This document shows, piece after piece, positions 21,497 to 30,949 of a DNA stretch of 64,000 nucleotides. The DNA is from Caballeronia sp. TF1N1. Lineage in GTDB: Bacteria > Pseudomonadota > Gammaproteobacteria > Burkholderiales > Burkholderiaceae. The position numbers and the translations under genes were made by a program. The notes under the pieces were generated by a model. That model did no database searches. It saw nothing but the letters and a program-made list of their open reading frames with translations, and had not been told where the DNA came from. Each line of letters begins with the position of its first letter. The stretch's first letter is position 1. The stretch spans positions 558,001 to 622,000 of the forward strand of contig NZ_CP084626.1 in the NCBI RefSeq assembly GCF_022878925.1, written 5' to 3'.

Positions 21497-23152
21497 TCAT
21501 GCCACCGCCTCGTTCAAAAACCCCTTGAGCATGTCGAGCGTATCGGCGTCCTCGATCGTCTTGTCGGTCCGCCAGCGCAGCATGCGCGGAAAGCGCACCG
21601 CGATGCCCGACTTGTGGCGTGGACTCGCCTGAATGCCCTCGAAGCCGATCTCGAACACGAGCGTCGGCGTGACGCTGCGCACCGGACCGAATTTTTCGAT
21701 GGTCGTCTTGCGCACGATTGCATCGACCTTGCGCATTTCCTCGTCGGTCAAGCCGGAATAGGCCTTGGCGAACGGCACCAGCGTGCGCACGCCGTCCGCT
21801 TCGTCCCAGACCGCGAAGGTGAAATCCGTGTAGAGGCTCGCGCGCCGGCCATGGCCGCGCTGGGCGTAGAGCAAGACGGCGTCGATGGCGTAGGGATCGA
21901 TCTTCCACTTCCACCAGGTGCCCGACGCCTTGGTGCGGCCAACGCCATACATCGACATGCGCTCTTTCAGCATGAGCCCTTCGACACCGCGCGCGCGGCT
22001 TTCGCCGCGCAAGCCGGCGAGCGTCTCCCAATCCGGCGCCACCACGAGCGGTGACACGCGCAAGACATCCACCGCGAGCGATGCCGCCAGGGCATCCAGC
22101 TTCGCACGACGCGTTTCCAAAGGCTCGGTGCGCAGGTCGCGGCCATCGGCTTCGAGCAGATCGTAGGCGAGCATCGCGGCGGGAGAATCGGCGAGCACTT
22201 TCTTCGTCAGCGACTTGCGCGTGATGCGCGGTTGCAGACGCGCGAACGGCAGCGGTGCGTCCGCGCCCGGTTCCCACGCGAGAATCTCGCCGTCGATCAC
22301 GGTGCCGTCGGGCAGTGCGGCGCCGAGCGCGGCAAGCTCCGGAAAGCGCTCCGTGACGAGATCCTCGCCGCGCGACCAGATCCACACGCGGCCCGCGCGC
22401 TTGACGATCTGCGCGCGAATGCCGTCCCACTTCCATTCGGCGATCCAGTCCGATGGCGCGCCGAGCGTCGCCGGATCGATTTGCAACGGATGCGCGAGAA
22501 AGAAGGGAAACGGCAAGCCGATATCGCTTTCGTGCGGGGTATCGACGTCATCGCCTTCGGCTGTCGGCGCGATCAGCCGAAGATAACGCGCCGCGCTCGG
22601 GCTTTGGCGCGAGTCGGTCCAGCCGACCATGCGTTGCGCGATGCGCTTGTGATCGACGCCCGCCACTTGCGCGAGCGCGCGCACGACGAGTTGCCGCGCG
22701 ACGCCCACACGAAAACCGCCGCCGATCAGCTTGGTGAGCAGGAAGCGCTCGCCCCAGTTGAGTTCGTCCCAGTAACCGAGCAGCCGCTCGCGCAACTCCG
22801 CCGGCGACACGCCACGCAAGGTCAGCACGCGCTCCTCGATCCATTGAGCAAGCCCGAGTTCCGATTCGCGCGAGGCGGGCGGGAGCACGTGCGCAATCGT
22901 CTCCGCGAGATCGCCGACGGCCTGATACGACTCCTCGAAGAGCCAATCCGGCAGACCCGCGCGTTCGCGGGCGAGTTCGGTCAAAAGGCGCGTCGGCACC
23001 GACTGGCGCGGTTTGCCGCCTGCAAGGAAGTACGACGCCCACGCCGCGTCTTCGGCCGCGGCGCCCGAGAAGTAGGCGATCAGCGCTTCGAGCTTCTCGT
23101 TCGTCGATGTGGTGGCGTCGAGCGCCGTATAAAGCGTCGCGAAGCGTTTCAT
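21497..23152 (-). CDS. ATP-dependent DNA ligase of the Lhr repair cluster
   Basis: Seals nicks using ATP; 551 residues. The adenylated lysine is Lys241 in [10 protein letters not shown]. Other nucleotidyltransferase motifs are [18 protein letters not shown] and WWKWKIDPY. An N-terminal helical DNA-binding domain (1-205) and C-terminal OB-fold (about 420-551, with [12 protein letters not shown]) complete the usual layout. The start ATG overlaps the stop of the exonuclease gene upstream (ATGA), so they are coupled. This is distinct from the NAD-dependent LigA and is thought to act in damage repair. Confidence 0.95.
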   Translation of the reverse strand: MKRFATLYTALDATTSTNEKLEALIAYFSGAAAEDAAWASYFLAGGKPRQSVPTRLLTELARERAGLPDWLFEESYQAVGDLAETIAHVLPPASRESELGLAQWIEERVLTLRGVSPAELRERLLGYWDELNWGERFLLTKLIGGGFRVGVARQLVVRALAQVAGVDHKRIAQRMVGWTDSRQSPSAARYLRLIAPTAEGDDVDTPHESDIGLPFPFFLAHPLQIDPATLGAPSDWIAEWKWDGIRAQIVKRAGRVWIWSRGEDLVTERFPELAALGAALPDGTVIDGEILAWEPGADAPLPFARLQPRITRKSLTKKVLADSPAAMLAYDLLEADGRDLRTEPLETRRAKLDALAASLAVDVLRVSPLVVAPDWETLAGLRGESRARGVEGLMLKERMSMYGVGRTKASGTWWKWKIDPYAIDAVLLYAQRGHGRRASLYTDFTFAVWDEADGVRTLVPFAKAYSGLTDEEMRKVDAIVRKTTIEKFGPVRSVTPTLVFEIGFEGIQASPRHKSGIAVRFPRMLRWRTDKTIEDADTLDMLKGFLNEAVA

Positions 23153-24246
23153 TGCGGCGCCGTCTCGGCTGACGCGTCGGTCGCGGCTGGCGCAGAGACT
23201 TCGGCGGGCGCATCGGCGGCATCGGCTTCGATGGCGTCGTCGCCGTATTCGGTCGTGAACGCGCCTGCTTCGAGACCTTGCTCGGTGAGCCAGCGCACCA
23301 TCGGCTCGATCTGTCCGTGCGTTACGATCACGCGTTCCGCGCCCGTCGCGCCTATCGCGAGTTGCAGGCCCGGCCAGTCCGCATGGTCGGACAACACGAA
23401 GCCGCGGTCCACGCCCTTGCGCCGCCGCGTGCCGCGCAGACGCATCCAGCCGGACGCAAAAGCATCGCTGTAATCGCCGAAGCGGCGCATCCACGTGCTG
23501 CCTTGCGCGGATGGTGGCGCGACGATCAGCGCGCCCTTGAACTCGGCCTTGTCGCGCGCGGCGATTTCACTGACGAGGCGCGTCGGCGGCAGGTCGACAC
23601 CCGCATCGCGATAGGCGCGATTCAGCGGCTCGACCGCGCCATGACAGAAGATCGGCCCGATACTCCTGTCGATGCCCGCGAGCACATGCTGCGCCTTGCC
23701 GAACGAATAGCAGAAGAGCACGGAAGCGCGGCCTTCGGCGGCGTTATGCCGCCACCATGCATCGACGCCATCGAACACGGCCTTGGACGGTTCCCATCGA
23801 TAGATCGGCAAGCCGAAGGTCGATTCCGTGATGAAGGTATCGCAGCGCACGGGCTCGAAGGGCGCGCAAGTCGGATCGGGCTCGACCTTGTAGTCGCCGG
23901 ATGCGACCCACACGCGGCCGCCGTGCTCCACGCGCACTTGCGCCGAGCCGAGCACATGTCCGGCGGGATGCAGCGAGACGGTCACGCCATTCACGTCGAT
24001 GCTCTCGCCATAAGGCAGACCTTGAACGTCGATGCCCGGAAGGCGCGACTGCAACACGCCCAGTCCCGCTTCGGCGGTGAGATAGCGCGCATGTCCGAAG
24101 CGTGCGTGGTCCGCATGCGCGTGTGTGATCACGGCGCGTTCGACCGGTCGCCACGGGTCGATATAGAAGCCGCCCGGCGGGCAAAACAGCCCTTCGGGCC
24201 GCGCGACGATCAGGTCGGAAGAGGAGTTCACGAGACGTTGAGGCAT
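23149..24246 (-). CDS. Ligase-associated metallo-beta-lactamase-fold DNA exonuclease
   Basis: Nuclease of the beta-CASP-like metallo-beta-lactamase fold, 365 residues. The zinc motif HAHADH is at 42-47, followed by HPAGHVLGSAQV and SGDYK, with the C-terminal LSDHADW and THG elements. Family members paired with an ATP-dependent ligase and Lhr helicase trim DNA ends. The ATG at 24246 (MPQRLVNSSS) is preferred over the longer start that adds an Arg/Cys-rich leader. It is the first gene of the operon. The final 45 residues are Ala/Asp/Glu-rich (repeated AD, AE and AP pairs) and probably disordered. Confidence 0.93.
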   Translation of the reverse strand: MPQRLVNSSSDLIVARPEGLFCPPGGFYIDPWRPVERAVITHAHADHARFGHARYLTAEAGLGVLQSRLPGIDVQGLPYGESIDVNGVTVSLHPAGHVLGSAQVRVEHGGRVWVASGDYKVEPDPTCAPFEPVRCDTFITESTFGLPIYRWEPSKAVFDGVDAWWRHNAAEGRASVLFCYSFGKAQHVLAGIDRSIGPIFCHGAVEPLNRAYRDAGVDLPPTRLVSEIAARDKAEFKGALIVAPPSAQGSTWMRRFGDYSDAFASGWMRLRGTRRRKGVDRGFVLSDHADWPGLQLAIGATGAERVIVTHGQIEPMVRWLTEQGLEAGAFTTEYGDDAIEADAADAPAEVSAPAATDASAETAPQ

Positions 24247-24417
24247 GCAGCTTGCCAATAGTGTTCGATTCCGACCACAAAAGCACGCCACGTGCCCGTC
24301 ATGGTGCTTTCACGATTAACCGCTAGGGTGTAAAAGTTTAACTGACTCATCTATCGCCGCTTCATCTCGCGATACGCGCGCACGGGGCGCGCGCCGCTCG
24401 TCTTTTTGGTGCCGAAC

Positions 24418-24915
24418 ATGGATACGATCGTAGCGCCGACCGCCGCAGAAGCGGTCTGGATCGTCAGGCTGCAAGGCCATCCTCAGTACGACTTCGTGCG
24501 CCTGAAACGGGTCTTCAACGACCCGGGTTCCCGCCATCAGGTCGTACTCGTCGATGTCAGGAAACTGCTCGAATGCGCCAATCGCGACGACACCGACTAC
24601 GTGCTCAAGGCCGTCACCGACTGGCACGCGGGCAAGGTGCGCGGTATCCGCGAGTTTCTCGACCCGGACAATCCGCGTGTGCCGGAGATGCCTTACGTGA
24701 CCATCAGCGTGCGCCGCTCGTCGGGTTTTCTCGGCTTGCTGGGCGTGCATCGTGAGGGTGTGATCGCGTTTCGCAACGGGCAGCATCGCGCGCGCTATCT
24801 GGCTCATGCGGGCGCGCTTTGCATGCCGGTGGAAGTGCACGAGCGCGAAGCGGCCATGCTGCTTGCCATGTGCGCCGCGCCCGGCGAAGCGAGCGCGGAA
24901 TACGGCGATATGTGA
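24418..24915 (+). CDS. FiwA-like (plasmid fertility inhibition factor family) small protein with ParB-like motif
   Basis: A 165-residue cytoplasmic protein. I recognise the pattern of proteins annotated as plasmid fertility inhibition factor family (FiwA-like): VRLKRVFNDPGSRHQVVLVDVRKLLE, DPDNPRVPEMPYVTI, and a C-terminal GVIAFRNGQHRARYLAHAG followed by PVEVHEREA. The GQHR element resembles the nucleotide-binding GHHR/GQHR motif of ParB/sulfiredoxin-fold proteins. The start is ATG at 24418; GTG at 24409 is possible. It stands alone between the repair operon and a dehydrogenase, and no plasmid genes are nearby. Role unknown; family assignment is from memory. Confidence 0.6.
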   Translation: MDTIVAPTAAEAVWIVRLQGHPQYDFVRLKRVFNDPGSRHQVVLVDVRKLLECANRDDTDYVLKAVTDWHAGKVRGIREFLDPDNPRVPEMPYVTISVRRSSGFLGLLGVHREGVIAFRNGQHRARYLAHAGALCMPVEVHEREAAMLLAMCAAPGEASAEYGDM

Positions 24916-24924
24916 TTGCGCCGG

Positions 24925-25944
24925 TCAGGCGGCGGGGGCATCGACCAGATTACGCGGCGTGCCGTTCGCCCACGCGATGAGGTTGCCGAGCGTGGTCGAT
25001 GCAATCTCGATCAACGCCTCGCGCGTAAAAAACGCCTGATGCGCGGTAATGATGACGTTCGGAAACGTGAGGAGACGCGCGAGCACGTCGTCCTGAAGCA
25101 AGTGGTCCGAATGGTCTTCGAAGAAAAGACCGCCTTCTTCCTCGTAGACATCCAGTCCGAGATGCCCTAACTGGCCGCTTTTCAACGCGCCGATCAACGC
25201 ATTGCTTTCCACGAGCCCGCCGCGTCCGGTATTGATGAGCATGGCGCCGCGCTTCATGCTTGCGAGCGCGCGTTCGTCGATCATGTGATAGGTCGCGGGC
25301 AGGAGCGGACAGTGCAGCGAGACGACATCGGAGTTCGCGAGCAGTTCGTCCAGGGCGACATAGCGCGCGCCGCGTTCGAGCAGGTCCGTGGCGGGCGGTC
25401 CCGGATCGTAGGCGAGCACCTGCATGCCGAAGCCCGCCATGATCTTGCCGAACGTGCGCCCGATGATACCCGTGCCGACCACGCCGACGGTCTTGCCATA
25501 CAGATCGAAGCCGAGCAGGCCGTTGAGCGAGAAATCGCCTTCGCGCGTGCGCGCCACCGCACGATGCAGCCGGCGATTGAGCGTGAGGATCATGCCGGCC
25601 GCGTGTTCCGCCACCGCATGCGGCGAATACGCGGGAACGCGCGTGACGGCGATGCCAAGGCGCTTGGCCGCATGCAGATCGACATGATTGAAGCCCGCCG
25701 AGCGCAATGCGACCAGGCGCGTGCCGCCTGCGTGGAGCTTTTCGAGTACGGCGGCGTCGACGAGATCGTTGACGAACGGGCAGACGGCCGTGAAACCTTG
25801 CGCAAGGATGGCCGTCTGCGCGTCGAGATGAGCTTCGCGAAAATCGAGCTCGACGCCGAACGATTCGTTAGCCTGACAAAACGTATCGGCGTCGTACTGA
25901 CGGCTGCTAAAGAGGATGAGGCGATGGGGATGGGCGCTCGACAT
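24925..25944 (-). CDS. ldhA: D-lactate dehydrogenase-like 2-hydroxyacid dehydrogenase
   Basis: NAD-dependent D-2-hydroxyacid dehydrogenase, 339 residues, likely reducing pyruvate to D-lactate. The NAD motif is GVVGTGIIGRTFG, the catalytic Arg lies in SLHCPLLPATYHMI/LRSAGFNHVD regions, and the His of the acid pair is in ITAHQAFFT with NTGRGGLVES before it. The C-terminal part with DVYEEEGGLFFEDHS is characteristic of the fermentative LdhA branch. It converges on the FiwA-like gene and is followed upstream by a LysR gene in the same direction, 62 bases away, but no functional link is evident. Confidence 0.9.
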   Translation of the reverse strand: MSSAHPHRLILFSSRQYDADTFCQANESFGVELDFREAHLDAQTAILAQGFTAVCPFVNDLVDAAVLEKLHAGGTRLVALRSAGFNHVDLHAAKRLGIAVTRVPAYSPHAVAEHAAGMILTLNRRLHRAVARTREGDFSLNGLLGFDLYGKTVGVVGTGIIGRTFGKIMAGFGMQVLAYDPGPPATDLLERGARYVALDELLANSDVVSLHCPLLPATYHMIDERALASMKRGAMLINTGRGGLVESNALIGALKSGQLGHLGLDVYEEEGGLFFEDHSDHLLQDDVLARLLTFPNVIITAHQAFFTREALIEIASTTLGNLIAWANGTPRNLVDAPAA

Positions 25945-26006
25945 GTTTCGTCACAGGCAAGAATCGACGCGTACCGGCCTGTGAGATAAGCCGCACGCCT
26001 TTGGGG

Positions 26007-27017
26007 TCAGTGGTGGGTCGCAGAGGTGACGGCAGGCGTCACGCCTGCGCCCGGTGCGGGCTTGAAGGCGGGGGGCGTCGGCCGGTAGATTTCATCTGGC
26101 TTGGACGATGCGGAAGTCACTTCCTGAGTGAGCCTTTCAAGCGCGTAGTCGATGAAAAAGCGCGTCTTGGCAGGCAGATATTGACGTCCCGGATAGACGA
26201 TCGACACTTTCATCTCCGGGTCGTCGATGGTGTACTCGGGCAAGAGCCGCACGAGCGTGCCGTCTGCGATATCCCGGTTGACGATGCCTTCGGGCAGGAT
26301 CGAAAAGCCCATGTCACGCATCGTCGCGAGGCGCACCATCAGCGCACTGTTGACCGAGTAGACGGGAGCGAGGGCGACTTGGTCCGCTGCTCCATGGCGG
26401 TGCCGGAAATGCCAGGAAGAACTTCGTATCTCGCTGGGTAGCCCAACGGACGGCATGGACTGTAGATCGGTTGGCGTGGTGGGCGTGCCGTGTTCGGCGA
26501 GATACGCGGGCGTGGCAACGGGCACGAGCGCGTTATTGCCGACGGGACGTTCCACGAGCGCGGTGCTCGACACCATGAACGCGGTGACGATTCCCACGTC
26601 ATAGCCGTCTTCGACGAGATCGACGTGACGTTCGGCGAGCGTCAAGCGCACATTGACTTTCGGATAAAGCTTTCTGAATCCGTCGATTAACGGAGTAAGG
26701 GTTAGGAGTGAAAGCGCACTCGATGCCACCACGCGCAAAGTGCCGCTAGGTTCGCCTTCGGTATGGGTAACTGCCGACTCAAGATGATCCAATTCTTCCA
26801 GCAGAGCCCGACAGCCTTCGAGATAGCGTGTGCCGGCTTCCGTGAGAGAAAGATTTCGCGTGGTCCGGTTAATCAAACGCGTTCGCAAATGCGCTTCGAG
26901 CATGGCAATTGCCCGTGTCACCAAGGCATTTGAGACGTCTAGTTGCTGGGCGGCTCGTCTGAAGCTTTCGGTATCGGCTACCCGAACGAAAACTCGCATT
27001 GCATGGATCTGATTCAT
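26007..27017 (-). CDS. LysR-family transcriptional regulator
   Basis: A 336-residue regulator with an N-terminal winged helix (residues 1-60: MRVFVRVADTESFRRAAQQL, then SNALVTRAIAMLEAHL) and a LysR substrate-binding domain (GTLRVVASSALS, DVGIVTAF). The branch (RLINRTTRNLSLTEAG) is the CrgA/DmlR-type. The tail after residue 300 is Pro/Ala/Thr-rich. The ATG at 27017 has GAGGGCTGCACA upstream; the longer start has none. It is divergent from the tandem AspT-type transporter genes across a 481-base AT-rich region, so it is the obvious candidate to control them. Confidence 0.92.
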   Translation of the reverse strand: MNQIHAMRVFVRVADTESFRRAAQQLDVSNALVTRAIAMLEAHLRTRLINRTTRNLSLTEAGTRYLEGCRALLEELDHLESAVTHTEGEPSGTLRVVASSALSLLTLTPLIDGFRKLYPKVNVRLTLAERHVDLVEDGYDVGIVTAFMVSSTALVERPVGNNALVPVATPAYLAEHGTPTTPTDLQSMPSVGLPSEIRSSSWHFRHRHGAADQVALAPVYSVNSALMVRLATMRDMGFSILPEGIVNRDIADGTLVRLLPEYTIDDPEMKVSIVYPGRQYLPAKTRFFIDYALERLTQEVTSASSKPDEIYRPTPPAFKPAPGAGVTPAVTSATHH

Positions 27018-27498
27018 TGTGCAGCCCTCAGGTTGTACAGCGATGGAGTGAGTTAGGCGCATCCAAGGATACGACCGTTCACTTTTTGTTGACCCTCGTT
27101 TTGTTCTTTAAACGGATAATATTGACAGCACGAAAGAAATGCAATATTTAATTTTCTAAGGTAAATCGAGTAATTGCGCACGTGACGGGTTTTATTTCGG
27201 TTTTTAGAAGATGTACAGGCTTGATGGTTGATTTTTATACGAATCTGCTCGCGAAAGTGCGATATCGCACGGAACCGCGCTTATGCAAGCTGGCTAAGCC
27301 ATAACGAACTTGTATGAATTATTGTGCGGATACTAAAAAGCAGCATTCTAATTAACCGTGAGATTAGTAATGCGTTAATGTTAAGAAACATACCGCCGCT
27401 CTGCCGAAATGGATAAAATCCAATCGGGATTTTCCCGGCCTACGTGTTAATAAATAAATCCCCAGGTTTGTCGACAATCAACCGGATCTACACCAACC
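27018..27498. other. AT-rich divergent promoter region between LysR and AspT-type genes
   Basis: A 481-base region without a gene, noticeably richer in A+T than the rest of the window. It contains the perfect 14-base palindrome at 27257-27270 and a small hairpin CGGGA-TTT-TCCCG at 27425-27437 about 60 bases before the transporter start. It presumably carries promoters for both the regulator and the transporter pair. Confidence 0.6.
27257..27270. promoter_or_regulatory. Perfect 14-base palindrome, candidate operator
   Basis: GTGCGATATCGCAC is exactly self-complementary and lies roughly mid-way between the LysR start (27017) and the AspT-type start (27499). Such a site is suited to a dimeric regulator. 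Which protein binds it is unknown. Confidence 0.5.
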
Positions 27499-29181
27499 AT
27501 GCTGTGGACTCTGTTAAAGGCGCAACCGGAAATAGCCCTCTTCGCGAGTCTCGCGATTGGTTTTTTTATTGGTTCTTTCAAACTCGGGCCGATTCAGCTC
27601 GGCGGCGTTTGCGGCACGCTCATCGTCGCATTGATTCTCGGGCAAAGCGGCGCGCGAATTTCCCCCGATCTGAAAAATATCGCTTTTGCGCTTTTTATCT
27701 TTGCGCTCGGCTTCACGGGCGGCCCGCAGTTTTTCGCGAATGTCGGACGCGGCTGGCGCTACGGCATTCTCTCACTCGTGGAGGTCGTCGTAGTGGTGGC
27801 GCTCGTGCTCCTGAGCGTGCGCCTGCTCAGGCTCGATCCCGGCACGGCGGCGGGACTTCTGGCCGGCGGCGCCACCGAATCGGCCGTGATCGGCACGGCG
27901 TCCGAGGCCATCGGGCGGCTTGGGCTTCCGGCCGCGGAAATCGCGCGCTTGCAGGCGAATATCGTGACCGCGTACAGCGTGAGCTACCTGTTCGGGCTCG
28001 TCACGATCGTGCTCTTTTCGAGCCAGTTCGCGCCGCTCATCCTGCGCGTTAATCTGCGCGATGAAGCCGAGCGCGTGTGGCGCAAGCTCGGTGGCGACGG
28101 CGCGCTGTCCGAAGGGCAGACGCTTGCCGCGCCGCCTCTCGCCGGACGCGAACTGAAAGTGACGGCGGGCGCGGGCCAGTCCATCGGCGATCTTGAAAAG
28201 CGCTTCGGCAACAACATCAGCGTGCAGCGCGTGTTGCGCGACCGCTCGGTCATCAAGGCGCAGCCGTCGGTCATCCTGAAGGCGAACGACCGCGTGATGG
28301 TCGGCGGCCGCCGCGAGGCGATCGTCGAGGCACTGCCCGCCATCGGCGAGGAAGTGTTCGGCGGCGGCGTCTCGGATGTCTACGTCGAGAAAGTCGATGT
28401 CATGCTCACAGCGCGCGCGCTGCACGGCCTCACGCTTGCCCAGGCGCGCGCCCGCGCCGCGCCGGGCGAAGGGCGCGGCGTCTTCGTCGCGGCCGTGACC
28501 CGTCTGGACAGCACCATTCCCGCGTTGCCCGGCACGCAACTGCATCGCGGCGATGTGCTGACGCTCGTCGGCAACAAGGAAGATGTCGCGCGCGGCGCGT
28601 CGAAGCTCGGCTACATCATCCGCGCGACCCAAAAAACCGACTTCGTGTATCTCGGGCTCGGCGTGATCGCGGGCATCGCGATTGGGCGGTTTTCTGCGCG
28701 TGTCGGCGGCATCGACATCACGCTCGGCACGGGCGGCGGTTGTCTTCTCGCGGGTCTTCTGTTCGGCTGGATTCGTTCGCGCTATCCGTTGATCGGCTCG
28801 TTGCCATCCGCTGCCGCGCAGATTCTCAAGGACTTCGGGCTGTGCACCTTCATCGCGGCGGTGGGCTTGTCGGCGGGCGCGGACGCGCTGCGGCTGATTC
28901 GCGAATTCGGTGTCGCGCTGCCGCTTGCGGGTATCGTCATCACGCTGGGGCCCGCGCTCGCGTCGCTTTTTATCGGCAGGATGCTGCTCAAGCTCGAAGT
29001 GCCGATGCTGCTCGGCGCGATCGCCGGCCAGCAGTGCAGCACGCCCGCCATCAGCGCGCTCGTCGGCGTGACGGGCAACGCGACGCCCGTGATCGGCTAC
29101 ACCATCACCTATGCGATCTCGAACGTGCTGCTGCCGCTGCTCGGGCCGCTCGTCGTCGGGCTGGCAAGCAAGCTCGGCTGA
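27499..29181 (+). CDS. AspT/YidE-family transporter (first of a tandem pair)
   Basis: Inner-membrane transporter of the aspartate:alanine exchanger family, 560 residues. Two membrane halves (about 1-175 and 385-560) flank two cytoplasmic RCK_C (TrkA-C) domains (about 205-375, with DLEKRFGNNISVQRVLRDR and GDVLTLVGNKEDVAR). Family-typical glycine motifs are FALGFTGGPQFF and GGATESAVIGTASEAIGRLGLP. In Tetragenococcus, AspT exchanges aspartate for alanine together with a decarboxylase, but no decarboxylase is nearby here. The next gene is a paralogue starting 13 bases later, so they are probably co-expressed. The substrate is unknown. Confidence 0.9.
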   Translation: MLWTLLKAQPEIALFASLAIGFFIGSFKLGPIQLGGVCGTLIVALILGQSGARISPDLKNIAFALFIFALGFTGGPQFFANVGRGWRYGILSLVEVVVVVALVLLSVRLLRLDPGTAAGLLAGGATESAVIGTASEAIGRLGLPAAEIARLQANIVTAYSVSYLFGLVTIVLFSSQFAPLILRVNLRDEAERVWRKLGGDGALSEGQTLAAPPLAGRELKVTAGAGQSIGDLEKRFGNNISVQRVLRDRSVIKAQPSVILKANDRVMVGGRREAIVEALPAIGEEVFGGGVSDVYVEKVDVMLTARALHGLTLAQARARAAPGEGRGVFVAAVTRLDSTIPALPGTQLHRGDVLTLVGNKEDVARGASKLGYIIRATQKTDFVYLGLGVIAGIAIGRFSARVGGIDITLGTGGGCLLAGLLFGWIRSRYPLIGSLPSAAAQILKDFGLCTFIAAVGLSAGADALRLIREFGVALPLAGIVITLGPALASLFIGRMLLKLEVPMLLGAIAGQQCSTPAISALVGVTGNATPVIGYTITYAISNVLLPLLGPLVVGLASKLG

Positions 29182-29194
29182 AGGGGACATCGAC

Positions 29195-30892
29195 ATGGAA
29201 TGGCTGCACCTCGTCTTTCAGAAGTCGCCCGAAACGGCGCTCTTTCTTTCACTCGCGGCGGGTTATCTCATCGGCCAGGTCAACTTCGGCAAGTTCCAGC
29301 TGGGCGGCGTGGGCGGCTCGCTGCTCGCGGCGGTGGCGATCAGCCAGATCGGCGTGCAGATCGACAATGGCGTGAAGGCGGTGATGTTCGCCGTGTTCAT
29401 CTATGCGGTCGGCTACGACTCCGGGCCGCAGTTCTTCAACTCGCTCAATCGCAAGACGCTGCGCGAAATCGCGATGGCCGTGTTTCTGGCCGTCTCCGCG
29501 CTCGTCACGGTGATCGTCTGCGCGAAGGTCTTCGGACTGAACAAGGGACTCGCGGCCGGACTCGCGGGCGGGGCGCTGACGCAATCGGCGATCATCGGCA
29601 CGGCGGGCGACGCCATCGCGCGGCTCGGCTTGCCGGCCGCCGAAGCGAAGGCGCTCCAGTCCGATGTCGCGATTGCCTATGCCGTGACTTACGTCTTCGG
29701 CTCGCTCGGCGCGATCATCGTCTGCGTGAACATCCTGCCGAAGTTCATGGGACAGAGCCTGAAGGAAGCATCCGTCGATGCCGAGCGGCAGCTTGCGGGC
29801 GGCGGCGCATCCGGGCCCGCGGCGGGCCAGGTTTCCGCGTTGCCCGCGCTCGTCGGGCGGGCGTTTCGCGTGACGGCGGCAAGCGGCGCGGCGGGCCGCA
29901 CGGTGGCCGACCTCGAAATGGCCGAAGCGGACATGATCACCATCGAGCGCATCCGGCGCGGCGGCAAGGCGCTCGAAGCGCGCCCCGACGTCATGCTCTC
30001 GGCAGGCGATATCGTGCTCGTCGTCGGACGGCGCGAAGTAATGGTGAGCGCGGCGGCGCAACTCGGCGAGGAAGTCGCGGACACCGACGGCATCAGCGTC
30101 GTCATGCAGAAGCGTCAGGGCGTGTTCACCAAGCGCGGCATGAATCACACGACGATCGCCGCGCTGCGCGCGACCGTGGATCGCGACATGCGGCACGGCG
30201 TCTATATCCAGGAGATTTCGCGCGCCGGTTTGCCTATGCCCGTGTTGCCGGAAACGCGCCTCGAACATGGCGATGTGATCACCGTCTACGGCTCGCCGCA
30301 AGACACGAAGCGCGCCGTCGATGGCGCCGGTTACGAGCTTCCCTTCACCGACAAGACCGACTTCATCTACATGGGCGTGGGTATCGTGCTGGGACTGCTG
30401 ATCGGGCTGATCGTGGTGCGCGTGGGCGGCATACCGATCACGCTCGGCTCGGGCGGCGGCTGTCTGCTCACGGGCCTTCTGTTCGGCTGGATGCGCGGCA
30501 AGCATCCGATGTATGGCGTCATGCCGCCCGCCGCATCGCAATTGCTGAAGGACTTCGGGCTGGCCGCGTTCGTCGCGGTGGTCGGCCTGAACTCGGGTTT
30601 GCAGGCGGTCGTGACGGTGAAGCAAAGCGGCGTGACCATCTTTCTGCTCGGCGTATTCGTCACGCTGTTTCCGCTTCTTCTCACGATGCTGTTCGGCCGA
30701 TATGTCCTGCGCTACGACAACGCCGCGGTTTTCGCGGGCGCGCTGTCGGGCTCGCGCAGTGCGAATCCGGCGTTCGGCGGTGTGCTCGACAAGGCGGAAA
30801 GCCCGGTGCCGACGGCTGCGTTCGCCGTCACCTACGCGCTTGCGAACGTGCTTCTGACCTTGCTCGGGCCGCTCGTCGTCGGACTGGTCTAG
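29195..30892 (+). CDS. AspT/YidE-family transporter (second of a tandem pair)
   Basis: A 565-residue paralogue of the preceding gene with the same layout: membrane half, two RCK_C domains (DLEMAEADMITIERIRRGG; GDVITVYGSPQDTKRA), membrane half. It has YAVGYDSGPQFF and GGALTQSAIIGTAGDAIARLGLP in place of the corresponding motifs. The ATG is preceded by AAGGGGACATCGAC. The two paralogues differ in the C-terminal half near the substrate-site glycines (SGSRSANPAFGGVLDKA against IAGQQCSTPAISALVGVTG), which may mean different substrates or a heteromeric carrier. The operon may continue into the aldo/keto reductase. Confidence 0.9.
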   Translation: MEWLHLVFQKSPETALFLSLAAGYLIGQVNFGKFQLGGVGGSLLAAVAISQIGVQIDNGVKAVMFAVFIYAVGYDSGPQFFNSLNRKTLREIAMAVFLAVSALVTVIVCAKVFGLNKGLAAGLAGGALTQSAIIGTAGDAIARLGLPAAEAKALQSDVAIAYAVTYVFGSLGAIIVCVNILPKFMGQSLKEASVDAERQLAGGGASGPAAGQVSALPALVGRAFRVTAASGAAGRTVADLEMAEADMITIERIRRGGKALEARPDVMLSAGDIVLVVGRREVMVSAAAQLGEEVADTDGISVVMQKRQGVFTKRGMNHTTIAALRATVDRDMRHGVYIQEISRAGLPMPVLPETRLEHGDVITVYGSPQDTKRAVDGAGYELPFTDKTDFIYMGVGIVLGLLIGLIVVRVGGIPITLGSGGGCLLTGLLFGWMRGKHPMYGVMPPAASQLLKDFGLAAFVAVVGLNSGLQAVVTVKQSGVTIFLLGVFVTLFPLLLTMLFGRYVLRYDNAAVFAGALSGSRSANPAFGGVLDKAESPVPTAAFAVTYALANVLLTLLGPLVVGLV

Positions 30893-30949
30893 CGAAGACC
30901 TGGAGTGCTCCTTGCGACATAATCGGCCTTCAGCACAAGGAGGCTTTCC

